From contig NZ_CP015510.2 in NCBI RefSeq assembly GCF_001931755.2, forward strand, positions 806,001 through 870,000: a stretch of 64,000 bases of DNA. The letters are read 5' to 3'. How positions within the stretch are numbered: the stretch's first letter is position 1; every line of letters begins with the position of its first letter. The notes below the pieces were generated by a model. That model did not search any database and was not told the origin of the DNA. It saw nothing but the letters and a program-made list of their open reading frames with translations. This stretch comes from Wolbachia endosymbiont of Folsomia candida (lineage in GTDB: Bacteria; Pseudomonadota; Alphaproteobacteria; Rickettsiales; Anaplasmataceae). This document shows, piece after piece, positions 62,166-64,000 of this stretch. Both the position numbers and the translations under genes were made by a program.

Positions 62166-63137
62166 ATGAAAGCGGAAAATTTCACTAAAGAACAGGTTAT
62201 TGAGTTCTACAAGAAAATGCTACTCATACGTAGATTTGAAGAAAAATCAGGACAATTGTATGGAATGGGATTAATAGGCGGTTTTTGTCACCTATCAATA
62301 GGGCAAGAAGCAGTTGCAGTTGGAACTCACGCTGCATCAAAATCTGGCGACTCTTTTATTACAAGTTACAGGGATCATGGCCTAATGCTCGCATGCGATT
62401 CGGATCCAAATGTTGTAATGGCTGAGCTTACCGGCAAAGAAACAGGCTGCTCAAAAGGTAAAGGCGGTTCAATGCACATATTTGATACAGAAAAAAAATT
62501 CTTTGGTGGACATGGAATAGTTGGAGCACAAGTTCCAATCGGTACGGGCATGGCATTTGCTAATAAATATAAAAAAAATGATAACATAGTACTTACATAT
62601 TTTGGTGATGGTGCCGCAAATCAGGGGCAAGTATACGAATCATTTAATATGGCATCTTTGTGGAAATTACCTGTGATTTACATCATAGAAAATAATGAGT
62701 ATGCGATGGGAACATCCGTGCAAAGGTCAACTTTAGTAACTGAGCTATATAAAAGAGGAGAAAGTTTTGGTATTCCTGGAAAACAAGTTGATGGTATGAA
62801 CTTTTTCTCTGTTTATGAGGCTACAAAAGAAGCCGCTGAGTATGCACGTAATGGGAAAGGTCCTATGCTTCTTGAAATGAAAACATATCGATACCGCGGT
62901 CACTCAATGTCAGATCCTGCAAATTACCGTTCAAAAGAAGAAGTTGAAAATGTAAAACAAAATCATGACCCTATAGAAACTTTGAAGAAATATATGGTAG
63001 ATAGCAAAATTGCTTCTGAAGAAGAATGCAAACAACTCGATAAAGGAATACGCGACTTAGTTAAAAAATCAGAGGATTTTGCAAAGAACAGCAAAGAGCC
63101 AAGTATTGATGAATTGTACACTGATGTTTACAAATGA
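62166..63137 (+). CDS. pdhA: Pyruvate dehydrogenase E1 component, alpha subunit
   Basis: PdhA with PdhB forms the thiamine-diphosphate-dependent E1 of the pyruvate dehydrogenase complex that feeds acetyl-CoA into the TCA cycle. The protein of 323 residues has the thiamine-diphosphate motif running from GDGAANQGQVYESF (near residue 146) to VIYIIENNEYAMG. The phosphorylation-loop-like RYRGHSMSDPANYRSKEEVE near 240 matches the E1-alpha family. pdhB is not next to it here. Confidence 0.95.
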   Translation: MKAENFTKEQVIEFYKKMLLIRRFEEKSGQLYGMGLIGGFCHLSIGQEAVAVGTHAASKSGDSFITSYRDHGLMLACDSDPNVVMAELTGKETGCSKGKGGSMHIFDTEKKFFGGHGIVGAQVPIGTGMAFANKYKKNDNIVLTYFGDGAANQGQVYESFNMASLWKLPVIYIIENNEYAMGTSVQRSTLVTELYKRGESFGIPGKQVDGMNFFSVYEATKEAAEYARNGKGPMLLEMKTYRYRGHSMSDPANYRSKEEVENVKQNHDPIETLKKYMVDSKIASEEECKQLDKGIRDLVKKSEDFAKNSKEPSIDELYTDVYK

Positions 63138-63190
63138 ACTCATTGCCAGTATTATAATACGATGAGGTCAAATTTCATTAGGTTGTGAGT

Positions 63191-64000
63191 GTGAAAGAAT
63201 TGCAAGAAGAGTTAATTGGAATAATTGCTTTGATTCCTATTATAAATGAAAAAAATGAATTAGAAATTGAAAAGAAAAAAGCTCTAGAAATTATCATAAA
63301 ATTAGAAAAACACATAAATGATCAGATAGAGCATGGAAATATTAAGATGACAGCTCTAGGTTATGTAGCTAAATCTTATAATCCAGCTATCGATGAAGAA
63401 AATAAGAAAGCGCTAGAAGAACTAAAAACTGCTATTAGAAAGGCTGGTGGAAAAATATCAACAATAAGATTTTCAACTAAATTGCCATTTTATGCAGTAT
63501 TTCCAACGGCAGCATTATCATTTTGCAGTGCGCTCTGTTTTATTGGAAAATCCATAAGCGGAGGTGATGTTAGAATTGCTGGATATTTATCTATATTCGC
63601 ATTATTGGCTTGCATAGGTTTAGGAATAATAATTAAAAAGAGTGGAGTAGTGCAAGAAGAAAGATTACGCAGAATAGAAGCGCTTTATAATACACAAAGA
63701 GAAGAGGAATCTGAAAAAATAGTAGCATTATATGTAAACTCATCATCTCTCATTGCAGGATGTCTTTTGGTGCCTAGCATGTTTACAGCGTTATTATCAT
63801 CGGTTAGCTTTGCAGTTGTTCTAAGTAAGGATATAGCAGGAGGCAATACCCAAGCTGCTTTGTATTCCTTTATGTTTGGATCCTTAATTTTTATATTAGG
63901 CATAACAGCATCATTTGTAGTTTTGCTCGATGCGATGGAGAATATAATACAGCCTAATATAGCACAACTTGGCACGCAAGAAGAGCAAGACTTACTGATT
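63191..64000 (+). CDS. Membrane protein, 3' end outside window, paralogue of 58892
   Basis: This frame is open from GTG 63191 (or GTG 63185) to the right edge, 270 codons without a stop. The N-terminal 95 residues are helical (KELQEELIGIIALIPIINE, LEKHINDQIEHG, LKTAIRKAGGKIS) and match the protein at 58892. Four hydrophobic spans follow: about residues 104-124, 131-150, 188-213 and 228-250, with a charged helix of about 30 residues (EERLRRIEALYNTQREEES) between spans two and three. I do not recognise the family. GTG is likely because no ATG is available near the start of the matching region. Confidence 0.7.
   Translation, partial: MKELQEELIGIIALIPIINEKNELEIEKKKALEIIIKLEKHINDQIEHGNIKMTALGYVAKSYNPAIDEENKKALEELKTAIRKAGGKISTIRFSTKLPFYAVFPTAALSFCSALCFIGKSISGGDVRIAGYLSIFALLACIGLGIIIKKSGVVQEERLRRIEALYNTQREEESEKIVALYVNSSSLIAGCLLVPSMFTALLSSVSFAVVLSKDIAGGNTQAALYSFMFGSLIFILGITASFVVLLDAMENIIQPNIAQLGTQEEQDLLI

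Overview
The window is low-GC alphaproteobacterial DNA that reads as a Wolbachia endosymbiont chromosome. The evidence is the set of Anaplasmataceae-type housekeeping genes, the many ankyrin-repeat genes, the abundant insertion sequences, the scattered gene-transfer-agent (GTA) structural genes, and a dispersed palindromic repeat. I do not call a strain. This repeat is called the palindrome below; its arms are GTCATCCCAGTG and CACTGGGATCC around a short loop.

Layout. 1-9.2 kb: accessory DNA with a nested pair of IS5-family elements, GTA genes resembling gp15 (1757-5089) and gp12 (6872-7468), an IS4 element, an ankyrin-gene remnant and an IS110 element. 9.2-19 kb: a hypothetical gene, pyrF, a coiled-coil membrane protein, valS, a TPR protein and a second GTA cluster (gp6, gp8, gp9). 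19-25.2 kb: a gene broken by an IS5-family element, a small Cys-rich ORF, ftsK, yggT and a second IS4 copy. 25.2-36.9 kb: purF, lysC, tadA, pyrG, secG, ileS, tatC and gapA. 37-39 kb: an IS481 element and an IS982 fragment. 39-48.2 kb: pepA, a quinone oxidoreductase, a membrane protein with NPF motifs, argD, two ankyrin-like genes and argS. 48.2-56.2 kb: five ankyrin genes, each preceded by a copy of the argS 3' tail plus promoter, with rluC between the fourth and fifth. 56.4-64 kb: tatA, grpE, a polyprenyl synthase gene, rpsP, small hypotheticals, an Rpn-family gene, hemJ, pdhA and a gene running off the right edge.

How the genes fit together. The core genes serve translation (valS, ileS, argS, tadA, rluC, rpsP), nucleotide synthesis (pyrF, pyrG, purF), protein export (secG, tatA, tatC), cell division (ftsK, yggT), central metabolism (gapA, pdhA), heme (hemJ), isoprenoids (ispB) and probably diaminopimelate for lipid II (lysC plus argD). 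The ankyrin, TPR, NPF and coiled-coil proteins are candidates for host interaction.

The most striking observations are these. (1) The 5' leader of the IS110 element carries four short segments matching its target and its own ends, inside two predicted stem-flanked loops, which is the layout of a bridge RNA; the target it spells is the dispersed palindrome. (2) Members of four or five IS families sit inside that same palindrome. (3) The palindrome also lies in frame inside valS, ileS (two clusters) and gapA. (4) The ankyrin array grew as modules made of argS tail, promoter and ANK gene. No tRNA, rRNA or CRISPR array was recognised.
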